DNA of 64,000 nt from Paenibacillus sp. FSL H7-0331. GTDB taxonomy: Bacteria; Bacillota; Bacilli; Paenibacillales; NBRC-103111. Where the stretch lies: assembly GCF_001956045.1 (NCBI RefSeq), contig NZ_MRTH01000009.1, positions 186,001-250,000 on the forward strand, given 5' to 3'. The first letter of the stretch is position 1; every line of letters starts with the position of its first letter. A program made the translations under genes and the position numbers. The notes beneath the pieces were generated by a model. The model ran no database searches. It worked only from the letters and a program-made list of their open reading frames with translations, and was not told where the DNA came from. Below, piece by piece: positions 1-8,901 of the stretch.

Positions 1-960
1 CTTTTGATCGGGGTTGGGTACGCTTAGCTCCAGCACGTAGGTTTTGCTTTGCGGGCTCATGACATCAGCCAGATAAGTAATCGTACCTGTCATAGAGGCA
101 TTGCCCCCCTGTGTAACAAAAGGAATGGTGGTTTTGCCTTGAATATATTTCATAGAGCTTTCGGTAATGTCAGCATGAACTTTAATCGGGTTCAATTGCT
201 GGATAACACCGGCTACATAACCGGCCTGCACGGTGATACCCTGTTCAGGAAACAGATCGGTCAGCACGCCGCTGATCGGTGCTTTCACTTCAAAATCAGA
301 TAAGGTTTTGTCAATATCTCGAAGTGACAGCTCTGTTGATTGCTGCTGAATACGTAGTGTAGCGAGTGGATCGGTTGCATCCAGATTAGCCAGCTGCTTT
401 TGCGCTGTATCCAGGTCAAGTCGATTGGTCTTGATCTGGGTTTCGATCTTCTCCAGCTGAGCTTTGGTAGCAAGCCCCGCATCGTAGTCATTACGTGTAT
501 TGTTATAGCTTTTTTCCTGATCGGCGATCAGGATTTCGAGCTTCTGCACGGTATTGGTAAGAACTCCGCGATTCGTAGAAATGTCTTCGCGGGTTTTGTT
601 AATTTGCGCCTGCAGATTTTGCAGCGTAAGATCGGTTTTTTCCTTGTTTCTGGCAGCATCCACAGAATCGAGTACGAGCACAACGTCGCCTTGATTCACG
701 GTGTCACCGCGTTTTTTGAGAATTTCTTTTACATCGCCACTTACTTTGCTCAGCATGTTGACCTGGGTAGAAGAGACTACATCCGCATCAAGCTCGGTTT
801 TATCTTCCATCTTTTGTTTGGCGGCAGGTGTGGTTTTGACTGATTTGACTTGACTGCTGCTGGCACTCGTTGTTGAGCAGCCGACTGCAACTGCTCCGCT
901 TATAGCGAGGATAAGTCCGGTTTGAATCCATCGTTTCCACTGGACGGGATTATTGTTCAT
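1..960 (-). CDS. HlyD/RND-type efflux adaptor lipoprotein (partial, C-terminus outside window)
   Basis: Open frame read leftwards from the ATG at 958-960 and running off the window edge with no stop. The product starts with a lipoprotein signal peptide (hydrophobic stretch, then lipobox AVGC with Cys near residue 28), followed by a biotinyl/lipoyl-like beta segment (KVSGDVKEILKKRGDTVNQG), a long alpha-helical hairpin (roughly residues 80-190) and the second lipoyl half (DFEVKAPISGVLTDLFPEQG). This is the layout of membrane-fusion adaptors that join an inner-membrane pump to the outside. It is the fourth gene of the marR-emrA-emrB operon, 44 bp after the MFS pump. A second adaptor in an operon that already has one suggests that another pump gene lies just outside the window (inference). 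Confidence 0.85.
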   Translation of the reverse strand, partial: MNNNPVQWKRWIQTGLILAISGAVAVGCSTTSASSSQVKSVKTTPAAKQKMEDKTELDADVVSSTQVNMLSKVSGDVKEILKKRGDTVNQGDVVLVLDSVDAARNKEKTDLTLQNLQAQINKTREDISTNRGVLTNTVQKLEILIADQEKSYNNTRNDYDAGLATKAQLEKIETQIKTNRLDLDTAQKQLANLDATDPLATLRIQQQSTELSLRDIDKTLSDFEVKAPISGVLTDLFPEQGITVQAGYVAGVIQQLNPIKVHADITESSMKYIQGKTTIPFVTQGGNASMTGTITYLADVMSPQSKTYVLELSVPNPDQK

Positions 961-1004
961 TTGAATAGATGCCCCTTTACAATAAAATCGGTAATAATAG
1001 CTAA

Positions 1005-2612
1005 TTATTCGCCCATCACGTGCTGTTTGGGTGCGCCGCTTACTTTGGTATTTCTCAAAAATAAGGAAAGCACGGCAGCTATAAAAGATAGTACAGCCGT
1101 AATAATAAATACATCGTCCAAGCCCATGACAGTGGCCTGCAGTTGTACTTGACCGTTCAGGTAGGCCAGTGCGCTTGAGCTTGCCTGTGTAGCCGATTGT
1201 CCCATGCCCATATACTGATTCTGCAGCTGTGAGAATTGAGTTGCGATGTTCGTTGAGAACATATTCAATTGATCAGAAAGATCCGCGATATGAAAAGTGC
1301 GACGATCTGAATAGAGCAGTCCAAGCCAGGCAATGCCGAAAGACGAGCTGATCTGTCTAACGGTGTTGGACAACGCAGTTCCCTGACCCATCTTGTTCAT
1401 CGGAATGGTGTTCATGCCAACGGTTTGAATCGGCATCATCATCAAGCCCATTCCCATTGCGCGAAACACGAGCCAGAAAATGAGGGTAGAAAATGCAGTT
1501 GTAATATCCAAGGCCGAGGTTAGATAGAGAGCCACTCCTGTAAGAAGAAGTCCGATGATTGCCAACAATCGAGCGCCGAATTTATCGAAGAGAGCACCGG
1601 CTATCGGCATCATAATTCCCGACATCACGGCCTGCGGCAGCAGAATCAGACCTGTCTGTACGGCAGATAAGCCGGAGAGGGTTTGTAAAAATACGGGCAG
1701 CAGGAACAACACTCCCATCATGATCAGTGTCGAAATACTGGAAATGACAAGTGAAAGTGTGTAGGTGCCGTTTTTTAACAAGCTTAAATCCAGTAATGGA
1801 TAGTCGATCGTTAGTTCAATAGCGACAAAGATAAGGAGACAGATCAAACCTATCGCTATAAAAGCGATGACCTCGTGGTCCGACCAGCCTTTCTCGGTTA
1901 CCTTGCCGACTCCATACAGCAGGGACGCTAATCCGATACTGGAGGTAAGAAAGCCCCAAAGATCGAATTTACTGGCAACAGGAGATTTAAATTCCTTCAA
2001 GACCGCCATTGCCAGGAAAAAATCGAGAATACCGATGGGCACATTAATGGTGAAAATAAGTCTCCAGTCCAAATATTCGACGATGTAGCCGCTTAGTGTA
2101 GGACCTGTGGCAGGCGCGAACATAACGGCAATTCCGAATAAACCCATCGCCATTCCGCGTTTTTCTGCAGGAAACATTCGAAATATCATAGCCATGGAAA
2201 TGGGCATCAGTGCACCACCGCCAGCCGCCTGGATAATGCGGAAGATGATCATTGAGCTGTTGCTCCAGGCAATTCCGCATAAACCAGAGCCGATTGTGAA
2301 TATAATCATGGCCAGCAGGAAGATGCGCTTATAACCAAAGCGGTCGCCCAAATAACCGGTTACCGGAACCAAAGCTCCGCTCACTAACGCATAAGCCGTT
2401 ACAACCCATTCGATCTCGGATTGATTGACCCCGAAGACAGACATCATTTTGGGAATTGCGACATTCACGATACTCATATCGAGAATAGCCATAAAAACGG
2501 CGATAATGACGGCTAGCATAGCGAGTCCGGATCCTTTGCTCTTGCCTTCAGCGGGCTTCTCCGGAGCTGTATGTATTGCCGGTGCTTCCATGGATGGATC
2601 CTTTGTTGACAC
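1005..2612 (-). CDS. DHA2-family MFS multidrug efflux permease (EmrB/QacA type)
   Basis: A 535-residue membrane protein of the 14-helix drug:H+ antiporter family. Early helix 1 carries the family motif region LDMSIVNVAIP, followed by the loop-2 motif GYLGDRFGYKR (motif A). Length is typical for EmrB. The start is a GTG preceded by AAGGAGG at 7 nt spacing; an internal ATG seven codons later is less well placed. It is co-directional with the EmrA-like adaptor (38 bp upstream) and a MarR regulator, so it probably exports toxic lipophilic compounds under MarR control. The exact drug cannot be read from sequence. Confidence 0.93.
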   Translation of the reverse strand: MSTKDPSMEAPAIHTAPEKPAEGKSKGSGLAMLAVIIAVFMAILDMSIVNVAIPKMMSVFGVNQSEIEWVVTAYALVSGALVPVTGYLGDRFGYKRIFLLAMIIFTIGSGLCGIAWSNSSMIIFRIIQAAGGGALMPISMAMIFRMFPAEKRGMAMGLFGIAVMFAPATGPTLSGYIVEYLDWRLIFTINVPIGILDFFLAMAVLKEFKSPVASKFDLWGFLTSSIGLASLLYGVGKVTEKGWSDHEVIAFIAIGLICLLIFVAIELTIDYPLLDLSLLKNGTYTLSLVISSISTLIMMGVLFLLPVFLQTLSGLSAVQTGLILLPQAVMSGIMMPIAGALFDKFGARLLAIIGLLLTGVALYLTSALDITTAFSTLIFWLVFRAMGMGLMMMPIQTVGMNTIPMNKMGQGTALSNTVRQISSSFGIAWLGLLYSDRRTFHIADLSDQLNMFSTNIATQFSQLQNQYMGMGQSATQASSSALAYLNGQVQLQATVMGLDDVFIITAVLSFIAAVLSLFLRNTKVSGAPKQHVMGE

Positions 2613-2650
2613 TCGGTTTCCTCCTTTCTCTGTGTTGCTGGTTAAGCGAT

Positions 2651-3304
2651 TTATTTCTCAATTTTGACGGTTGCATTGAGTCCAGGCACTAATCGTTTAC
2701 CTTGGTAGCTATCAATCGAAATTTTAACGGGAATCCGTTGAATGACCTTTGTAAAGTTACCGCTTGCGTTAGATGATGATAATAGTGAAAAGGAAGAATT
2801 GGTTCCAAGACCAAGGCGCTCCACATGACCTGTGATAACGGCATCCGGATAAGCGTCCACTTTAATCGTGACTTTATTGCCAATCTTGGCATCGGCGATT
2901 TCTGTCTCCTGCAGGTTGGCTGTGACATACAGCCTATCCAGATTCGCACTCATCGCAATTGCACTGGTGGGGGATACCATCTGATCTTTAACGCCGTTAA
3001 ATTGAATAATCGTGCCTTCCTCTACAGCAATGATCTCTTGTAAAATAGCAGGTGTATTGCCACGAGCTGGTGTTGTTTCAACCATCCCGAGGATGTCACC
3101 TTTTTTGAAGGAATCGCCTTCCTTGTAATTCCACTCAATCAGCTTGCCAGCTCCGGGTGTGCCGATTGCGCGTAAATCACCTGCAATTTTGGCGTCCTCC
3201 GTATTGATATACTTGCTGGCCATCGCAAAATAGTAAGTGCCGCCAGCTCCGCCTCCCAAAAGAATAATAGCTAAAACGGTTAAAATAATAATTTTTTTCT
3301 TCAT
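2651..3304 (-). CDS. HlyD-family efflux adaptor (EmrA-like, short form)
   Basis: A 217-residue protein with one N-terminal membrane anchor (residues about 4-28, KKKIIILTVLAIILLGGGAG), then a lipoyl-like domain (GTPGAGKLIEWNYKEGDSFKKGD) and the beta-barrel segment typical of EmrA adaptors (LYVTANLQETEIADAKIGNK). It is shorter than proteobacterial EmrA because the long coiled coil is absent, as is usual for Gram-positive homologues without an outer membrane. It lies between marR (24 bp) and the MFS pump (38 bp) and is read with them. An AGAGGAG site precedes the ATG. It probably couples the EmrB-type pump to the cell wall side. Confidence 0.86.
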   Translation of the reverse strand: MKKKIIILTVLAIILLGGGAGGTYYFAMASKYINTEDAKIAGDLRAIGTPGAGKLIEWNYKEGDSFKKGDILGMVETTPARGNTPAILQEIIAVEEGTIIQFNGVKDQMVSPTSAIAMSANLDRLYVTANLQETEIADAKIGNKVTIKVDAYPDAVITGHVERLGLGTNSSFSLLSSSNASGNFTKVIQRIPVKISIDSYQGKRLVPGLNATVKIEK

Positions 3305-3328
3305 AATATGGTTATAGCTCCTCTCTAT

Positions 3329-3754
3329 TTATATTGGATCTTGGATATTAGTCAGCATTTTGCGGGCGATAGTAATAAACTGCTCACATTCCTCAGGTTC
3401 AAGACTGCTGATCATGCTGCGGAGTACTTGTCTGCGCCGTTCCTTTTGTTCGTAGACCAGCACTCTGGCTTCAGGGGTTAGTTCTACCCAAACGACTCTA
3501 CGATCAGTTTCATCACGGGTACGTGCGACATGTCCGTCACGAACCAATCGATTAATGGCCAAGGTTGTCGCGCTCGGAGACAGGTTGAGCTCGTCGGCGA
3601 GATTACTCACAGTGGCCCGTTTCTTATTATCCAAAGTGATGAGAAGCAAATACTGCTGCTTCGAAAAGGTGAGGGATCCCCATTTATTCGTTCGGTGCAT
3701 ACCCATTAATATTAACTCTTCCATTCGATCCAGCTGATGCTCCAAATCATCCAT
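3329..3754 (-). CDS. MarR-family transcriptional regulator (first gene of efflux operon)
   Basis: A 141-residue winged-helix protein. The DNA-binding part reads ATVSNLADELNLSPSATTLAINRLVRDGHVARTRDETDRRVVWVELT, with the wing motif DxRxxxVxLT typical of MarR proteins, flanked by dimerisation helices. A strong AAGGAGGT precedes the ATG. It heads the operon with emrA- and emrB-like genes, so it is probably their ligand-responsive repressor and its own. A perfect 9-bp inverted repeat lies in the divergent promoter region about 75 bp upstream, a likely operator. The effector is unknown. Confidence 0.9.
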   Translation of the reverse strand: MDDLEHQLDRMEELILMGMHRTNKWGSLTFSKQQYLLLITLDNKKRATVSNLADELNLSPSATTLAINRLVRDGHVARTRDETDRRVVWVELTPEARVLVYEQKERRRQVLRSMISSLEPEECEQFITIARKMLTNIQDPI

Positions 3755-3827
3755 AAGGTTTTACCTCCTTTTCCAGTGAATACAACTGATTAAGATTAGA
3801 TTTACACGAAAGATATTTTATACTAAT

Positions 3828-3846
3828 TAGTTTTAAGTTAAAACTA
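3828..3846. promoter_or_regulatory. Perfect inverted repeat, candidate MarR operator
   Basis: TAGTTTTAAGTTAAAACTA: 9-bp arms around a single central base, in the 243-bp gap between the two divergent marR genes. On the minus strand it overlaps the -35 position of a TATAAA-like -10 box for the efflux operon. The dyad size suits a MarR dimer. Which of the two MarR proteins binds is not known. Confidence 0.5.
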
Positions 3847-3997
3847 TACAACAAAAAATATCACAATTACCAATCTATCGTCAACACAAATATTTAGGCA
3901 TATAGACCTGTGCTGAACAAAAGCTTGGGCAAGTTCTCCATGCATGGTAAAATGAACTTTACAACGACAATTATTAAGATAAAGGGGCATAAAGCTA

Positions 3998-4426
3998 ATG
4001 ACTGATCACCGCAACCTCTTGGAGCTGGAAGAGGCAGCGAGACAGCTGTTTCGTAAAATATCGGTTTCATGGTCCAAGTTTAATGAAAATGGGATGACGC
4101 CTGTTCAGGGCTTTTTGTTAGAGAGACTTGAAATTGAGGGGCCTCTTAAGGCATCTCAGATTGCTGATATGCTATGCTATACACCCGGAGCCATCACTAC
4201 CTTATCGGACAAGCTGATAGCTGCAGGTCTCGTCGAAAGGGAGAGGACCGATGAAGATCGTAGAGTCGTTTACTTAAGCATCACAGAAGCGGGAAGACAG
4301 ATGCTGGGAACGATTAGATTGCAGCGTAGAGCAAATGTTGAAAACTTTTTTGGTGATTTGGCGGATGAGGACATTCAGCATTTGATTCGGATATTCAAAG
4401 AAGTAGTATATAAGGACAAAGGATAG
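3998..4426 (+). CDS. MarR-family transcriptional regulator (divergent copy)
   Basis: A 142-residue MarR protein: helix-turn-helix LKASQIADMLCYTPGAITTLSDKLIAAGLVERERTDEDRRVVYLSIT, with the characteristic DRRVVYLSIT wing. It is clearly diverged from the MarR on the opposite strand, so the two are not a recent duplication. AAAGGGG precedes the ATG. It could control the efflux operon across the shared 243-bp promoter region or the lipL gene that follows 89 bp downstream; the sequence does not decide. Confidence 0.89.
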   Translation: MTDHRNLLELEEAARQLFRKISVSWSKFNENGMTPVQGFLLERLEIEGPLKASQIADMLCYTPGAITTLSDKLIAAGLVERERTDEDRRVVYLSITEAGRQMLGTIRLQRRANVENFFGDLADEDIQHLIRIFKEVVYKDKG

Positions 4427-4515
4427 CATCCCACTGTGTATAATTGGATTGCGCATTACAATGGGGATCTGGTTGCGATGAACGGTTTTACAGACCTAAG
4501 GAGGCTTACAACAAC

Positions 4516-5361
4516 ATGGAATTAGAGGAATGGTCATTACCGGGGGATATGTTGATCTGGGACCGGACCGAGCAGACGGAGCAAAGTGATGTGCTTGTCC
4601 CTTTTGCATTGGACGAGCTGTTGACCAGAGGAGTGGGAGTTGGTGGAACACCCATTGTTCATCTATGGAGGCATCCACGAGCTTTTGTGATGGGTTTGCG
4701 AGACAGCCGTTTACCTTATGCCTTACAGGCGATGGAGTGGCTTGAAGAGCAGGGCTATTCGGTAATTGTCAGAAATTCCGGTGGCGCCGCGGTACCACTT
4801 GATCTGGGTGTCATCAACATAACGCTGATTATGCCCAAGCGTCAGGGAAATATTGATTTTCGTCATGATTTTGAAACGATGTTCCGATTAATCAGTGAAT
4901 CCCTGCATAAGGTAACATCCGATGTATCAAAAGGCGAAATCATCGGTTCGTACTGTCCTGGCGATTACGATCTCAGCATAAGGGGACGCAAATTTTGCGG
5001 AATTGCCCAGCGGCGCCAGGCACATGCTATCGCAGTCCAAGCATTCGTTGTTGTACGCGGTATTGGCAACCATAAGGCCGAATTGGCCAAGCAATTCTAC
5101 AATATAGCCATAGGTGAGACGGCAGTCGAAGGTACGTGTGATACCGGAGGGCTCTGTTTTCCAAAAGTAATGGAAAACAGCATGGCCAGTCTGGAGGAAT
5201 TGATCGGGTTAAAAGACGAGCAGTCCTTCATTGATTCTATAAAAGAGTCGGTTAGAGCGCACAGACCTCAGACCGATAACCAAGCATCCCTGGATCTACC
5301 TAATGAAACCGAAATAACAACAATGGTCGAAACCCTGCGAACCCGATATGGATTAAAATAA
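4516..5361 (+). CDS. lipL: Octanoyl-[GcvH]:protein N-octanoyltransferase, LipL-like
   Basis: A biotin/lipoate protein ligase-fold protein of 281 residues, the same length as Bacillus LipL. The motifs VIVRNSGG (about residue 80), GVINITL and GSYCPGDYDLSIRGRKFCGIAQRR match the LipL group; the Cys of SYCPG (about residue 147) is the expected acyl-thioester nucleophile. LipL moves octanoyl or lipoyl groups from GcvH to the E2 subunits of 2-oxoacid dehydrogenases. The frame is open 24 codons further upstream, but AAGGAGG lies just before this ATG. The pyruvate dehydrogenase operon, whose E2 is the client, starts 1.3 kb downstream. LipM or LplA are less likely alternatives. Confidence 0.8.
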   Translation: MELEEWSLPGDMLIWDRTEQTEQSDVLVPFALDELLTRGVGVGGTPIVHLWRHPRAFVMGLRDSRLPYALQAMEWLEEQGYSVIVRNSGGAAVPLDLGVINITLIMPKRQGNIDFRHDFETMFRLISESLHKVTSDVSKGEIIGSYCPGDYDLSIRGRKFCGIAQRRQAHAIAVQAFVVVRGIGNHKAELAKQFYNIAIGETAVEGTCDTGGLCFPKVMENSMASLEELIGLKDEQSFIDSIKESVRAHRPQTDNQASLDLPNETEITTMVETLRTRYGLK

Positions 5362-5385
5362 GTAAATAAACAAAAAACGGAGGCA

Positions 5386-5726
5386 ATGTCCCGTATGGGA
5401 CGATCCACCCCGTTAATATTGGTCTGCTCTTTCTGATCTCGAAGTCAAGCGTGTCCCGTATGGGACGAAAGCGCCCCGAGAACACAAAAATTCTGCATAC
5501 GTCGAACTCACCCAATCGAGCCCCAAGCGTGTCCCGCAGGGACGAAAGCGTCCCGAGAACACAACATTCTGCATACGTGGAACCCATCCAATCGAGCCCC
5601 AAGCGTGTCCCGTATGGGACGAAAGCGTCCCGAGAACATAACCGTCTGCACACGATCCAGGGGAGTCCAGAGGGCCAAGCCCTCTGGGGCCCTCCCTTCA
5701 AGGGAGGGTGGGGAGGGTGCACCCCC
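5386..5726. repeat. Tandem hairpin repeats and GC-rich palindromes in lipL-esterase gap
   Basis: A 365-bp gap filled with structured repeats. The hairpin GTCCCGTATGGGAC occurs at about 5385, 5453 and 5607, with a degenerate copy (GTCCCGCAGGGAC) at 5531. The last three open near-identical units of 78 and 76 bp (starting at 5451, 5529 and 5605; the third is partial) that share GACGAAAGCGTCCCGAGAACA, TTCTGCATACGT and AATCGAGCCCCAAGC. After them come two perfect stem-loops: CCAGAGGGC/GCCCTCTGG (5667-5687, 3-nt loop) and CCCTCCCTT/AAGGGAGGG (5690-5708, 1-nt loop). Between convergent genes these may act as terminators; the tandem units resemble interspersed intergenic (REP-like) repeats. Confidence 0.8.
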
Positions 5727-6452
5727 TTATAGGAACAACTTCAACGCCTCTGGAAGCTCCTTTTGCCAAAAGCCCCATACATGCTTGCCAGGCTTTTCTA
5801 TATAAGTAAGGTTGCAGCTTCTCGCTTCGAGGAGCTGTTTGGTTTGTCGGTTTGCCTCAAGAAAATCGTAAGTGCCTCCTTGTGTAGCGATTTCCAACTC
5901 GTCCGTTCCAATCAGCATGTACAGCTTCAGCCAGGACAAATCGGTTTCCTTGGCAACTTGATCTTGTGTTTGCTGTAAAAATGCACCGGATAAGGATAGG
6001 ACATTGCAAAATAGGCTACGATAATTTAAGGCTAGATGCAAAGATACGGTTCCTCCCAATGAGTCTCCTGCAATGATACGATCCTTGGCAATGCTGCCCA
6101 CAGGGAAACGACTTTCAACGAAGGGCAGAAGCTCCTGTGAGAAAAAATGCGTGTAGGCTTCAAAACGCGCTTCCCCTGGAGCATACTCCGAGGTTCTCGT
6201 CGCGACGTCAACATCGACGCCAACAATGATCGCAGGCTGAACTCCCTCATCATAAATCAGATGGTTCATGAGTGTAGCGATGCGTCCAAAATTAAAAAAT
6301 TGCTCACCATCCTGACAATATATGACAGGATATGTGTTTAGCTCCTGATAACCAGGCGGTAAGAGGATTCGAACTGGCCTTTCTTGACCCAATGAGGTAG
6401 AGGGTACCTTTTCTTTTACAATCGTTCGTTTATAATAAATGGCTTCGTCCAT
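5727..6452 (-). CDS. Putative esterase, alpha/beta hydrolase (enterochelin-esterase/esterase D-like)
   Basis: A 241-residue alpha/beta-hydrolase of the putative-esterase family. Nucleophile elbow GDSLGG, oxyanion region PVIYCQDGEQFF, the RTSEYAP segment common in this family, and a C-terminal GKHVWGFW carrying the catalytic His. No signal peptide, so cytoplasmic. The start at 6450-6452 was chosen because AGGAGG sits 7 nt before it; an upstream ATG would add 37 unconserved residues. It is transcribed towards the repeat region and divergently from pdhA. The substrate is unknown; siderophore esters are one possibility for this family. Confidence 0.85.
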   Translation of the reverse strand: MDEAIYYKRTIVKEKVPSTSLGQERPVRILLPPGYQELNTYPVIYCQDGEQFFNFGRIATLMNHLIYDEGVQPAIIVGVDVDVATRTSEYAPGEARFEAYTHFFSQELLPFVESRFPVGSIAKDRIIAGDSLGGTVSLHLALNYRSLFCNVLSLSGAFLQQTQDQVAKETDLSWLKLYMLIGTDELEIATQGGTYDFLEANRQTKQLLEARSCNLTYIEKPGKHVWGFWQKELPEALKLFL

Positions 6453-6571
6453 AGGGGTTTCCTCCTGTTGTATTAGTATAGTTTTGTGGATTTTATTAAT
6501 CTGTACTATATATTTTTTAAAACTGTTATATAGGGTAGGACTAATAAAAATCATATTTTTCAAGTAAGTAG

Positions 6572-6601
6572 TTGTGTTCTGAGTGAAAACAGGTTTATAA
6601 T
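6572..6601 (+). promoter_or_regulatory. Candidate sigma-A promoter of pdh operon
   Basis: TTGTGT, an 18-nt spacer, then TATAAT, ending about 60 bp before the pdhA start. It is the best -10 match in the divergent gap. Assigned by eye only. Confidence 0.5.
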
Positions 6602-6656
6602 ACTACTATAACAGAATTCCAGCTTTAATGGCATTGAAATCCTACTATTGAGGTGA

Positions 6657-7736
<1,080 letters not shown>

Positions 7737-7755
7737 AAGGGAGGAAGAGTAAGCC

Positions 7756-8736
7756 ATGGCACAAATGACAATGATTCAAGCGATCAAGGATGCAATGCGT
7801 GTTGAGTTGGAACGCGATCCGAACGTAGTCATATTCGGTGAAGATGTTGGTAAAGTCGGCGGTGTATTCCGTGCAACGGAAGGTCTACAGGCTGAATTTG
7901 GCGAGGAACGTGTATTCGATACGCCTTTGGCTGAATCCGCAATCGGTGGTTTGGCAGTGGGTATGGGGATTCAAGGATTTCGCCCGGTTGCTGAAATCCA
8001 ATTTGTCGGTTTTATTTATGAAGCATTAGACCAGATTTGTGTTCAGGCAGCACGGATGCGTTATCGCTCAGGCGGTCGTTACAATGCACCAATTACATTC
8101 CGTACTCCTTTTGGCGGCGGCGTTAAAGCAGCTGAGCTGCACACAGATCCGTTGGAAGGTTTGTTAACTCAAACACCGGGAATTAAAGTAGTGGTTCCTT
8201 CCAATCCTTATGATGCCAAGGGCCTGCTGATTGCGGCTATCCGCGACAATGATCCTGTATTTTTCATGGAGCATCTGAACTTGTACCGTTCTTTCCGTGC
8301 TGAAGTGCCGGAAGGCGATTACACAGTGGAAATTGGTAAAGCAAAAGTAGTTCGCGAAGGTTCTGATGTTACCATTATTACCTACGGCGCTATGGTGCAT
8401 ACTTCTTTGAAGGCAGCTGAAGAAATCGAAAAAACTCGTGGAACCAAGGTAGAAGTCATTGATCTTCGTACTTTGATGCCGCTTGATATCGATACAATCG
8501 TGGAATCGATCAAGAAAACGAACCGCGCTATCGTTGTACAGGAAGCACAAAAATCGTCTGGTATTGCTGCTGAAGTAATTGCACAAATTAACGAAAAAGC
8601 GATTCTGCACCTTGAGGCTCCTGTACTTCGTGTAACACCTCCGGATACCGTATATGCATTCTCACAGGTTGAAGACCAATGGCTTCCTAATCCGGCCCGT
8701 ATTATTGCTGGACTGAACAAAGTATTGGATTTTTAG
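7756..8736 (+). CDS. pdhB: Pyruvate dehydrogenase E1 component, beta subunit
   Basis: A 326-residue transketolase-like E1-beta subunit. The N-terminal part has [31 protein letters not shown] and [18 protein letters not shown] (the Glu is expected to contact the ThDP aminopyrimidine). The C-terminal transketolase domain carries [11 protein letters not shown]. Length is standard. GGGAGGAAGAG precedes the ATG. It pairs with the upstream alpha subunit. Unusually, 165 bp of hairpin repeats separate it from the E2 gene, whereas the other junctions in this operon are under 20 bp. Confidence 0.96.
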   Translation: MAQMTMIQAIKDAMRVELERDPNVVIFGEDVGKVGGVFRATEGLQAEFGEERVFDTPLAESAIGGLAVGMGIQGFRPVAEIQFVGFIYEALDQICVQAARMRYRSGGRYNAPITFRTPFGGGVKAAELHTDPLEGLLTQTPGIKVVVPSNPYDAKGLLIAAIRDNDPVFFMEHLNLYRSFRAEVPEGDYTVEIGKAKVVREGSDVTIITYGAMVHTSLKAAEEIEKTRGTKVEVIDLRTLMPLDIDTIVESIKKTNRAIVVQEAQKSSGIAAEVIAQINEKAILHLEAPVLRVTPPDTVYAFSQVEDQWLPNPARIIAGLNKVLDF

Positions 8737-8739
8737 GAT

Positions 8740-8888
8740 AACGAAGCAAGTTTTGCTACGCAAAACTCTATAGGGAATGCTTACGAAGTAAGTTTTCTAC
8801 GAAAACCCAGCAATGCTTACGAAGTAAGTTTTGCTACGCAAAACTCTAAGGGGAATGCTTACGAAGTAAGTTTTCTACGAAAACTTTT
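8740..8888. repeat. Four-unit hairpin repeat array between pdhB and pdhC
   Basis: Four tandem copies of a palindromic unit fill the intercistronic gap. Copies 1 and 3 contain AGTTTTGCTACGCAAAACT (8-bp stem, TAC loop; 8749-8767 and 8827-8845). Copies 2 and 4 contain the shorter form GTTTTCTACGAAAAC (6-bp stem; about 8791-8805 and 8870-8884). Copies 2-4 are each preceded by AATGCTTACGAAGTAAG, itself a small hairpin (CTTAC/GTAAG). Long and short forms alternate. The last hairpin ends 4 nt before the AGGAGG of pdhC. No promoter is evident in the gap. The array could stabilise or process mRNA and set E1:E2 ratios (inference). Confidence 0.88.
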
Positions 8889-8901
8889 AGGAGGTTACAA
8901 T

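Noticed and set aside
4444..4515. 24-residue extension of LipL
   Set aside because: AAGGAGG lies directly before the later ATG, and the resulting length matches known LipL.
5300..5722. 140-codon minus-strand frame over the lipL-esterase gap
   Set aside because: It translates the tandem hairpin repeats (repeated VPYGT/LRDTL strings), has no ribosome site and overlaps the end of lipL.
6453..6563. 37-residue extension of the esterase
   Set aside because: The internal ATG has AGGAGG at proper spacing and the extension is AT-rich promoter DNA.
8740..8888. CRISPR-like regular repeats
   Set aside because: Units are directly adjacent palindromes without unique spacers of constant length, inside an operon and without cas genes.
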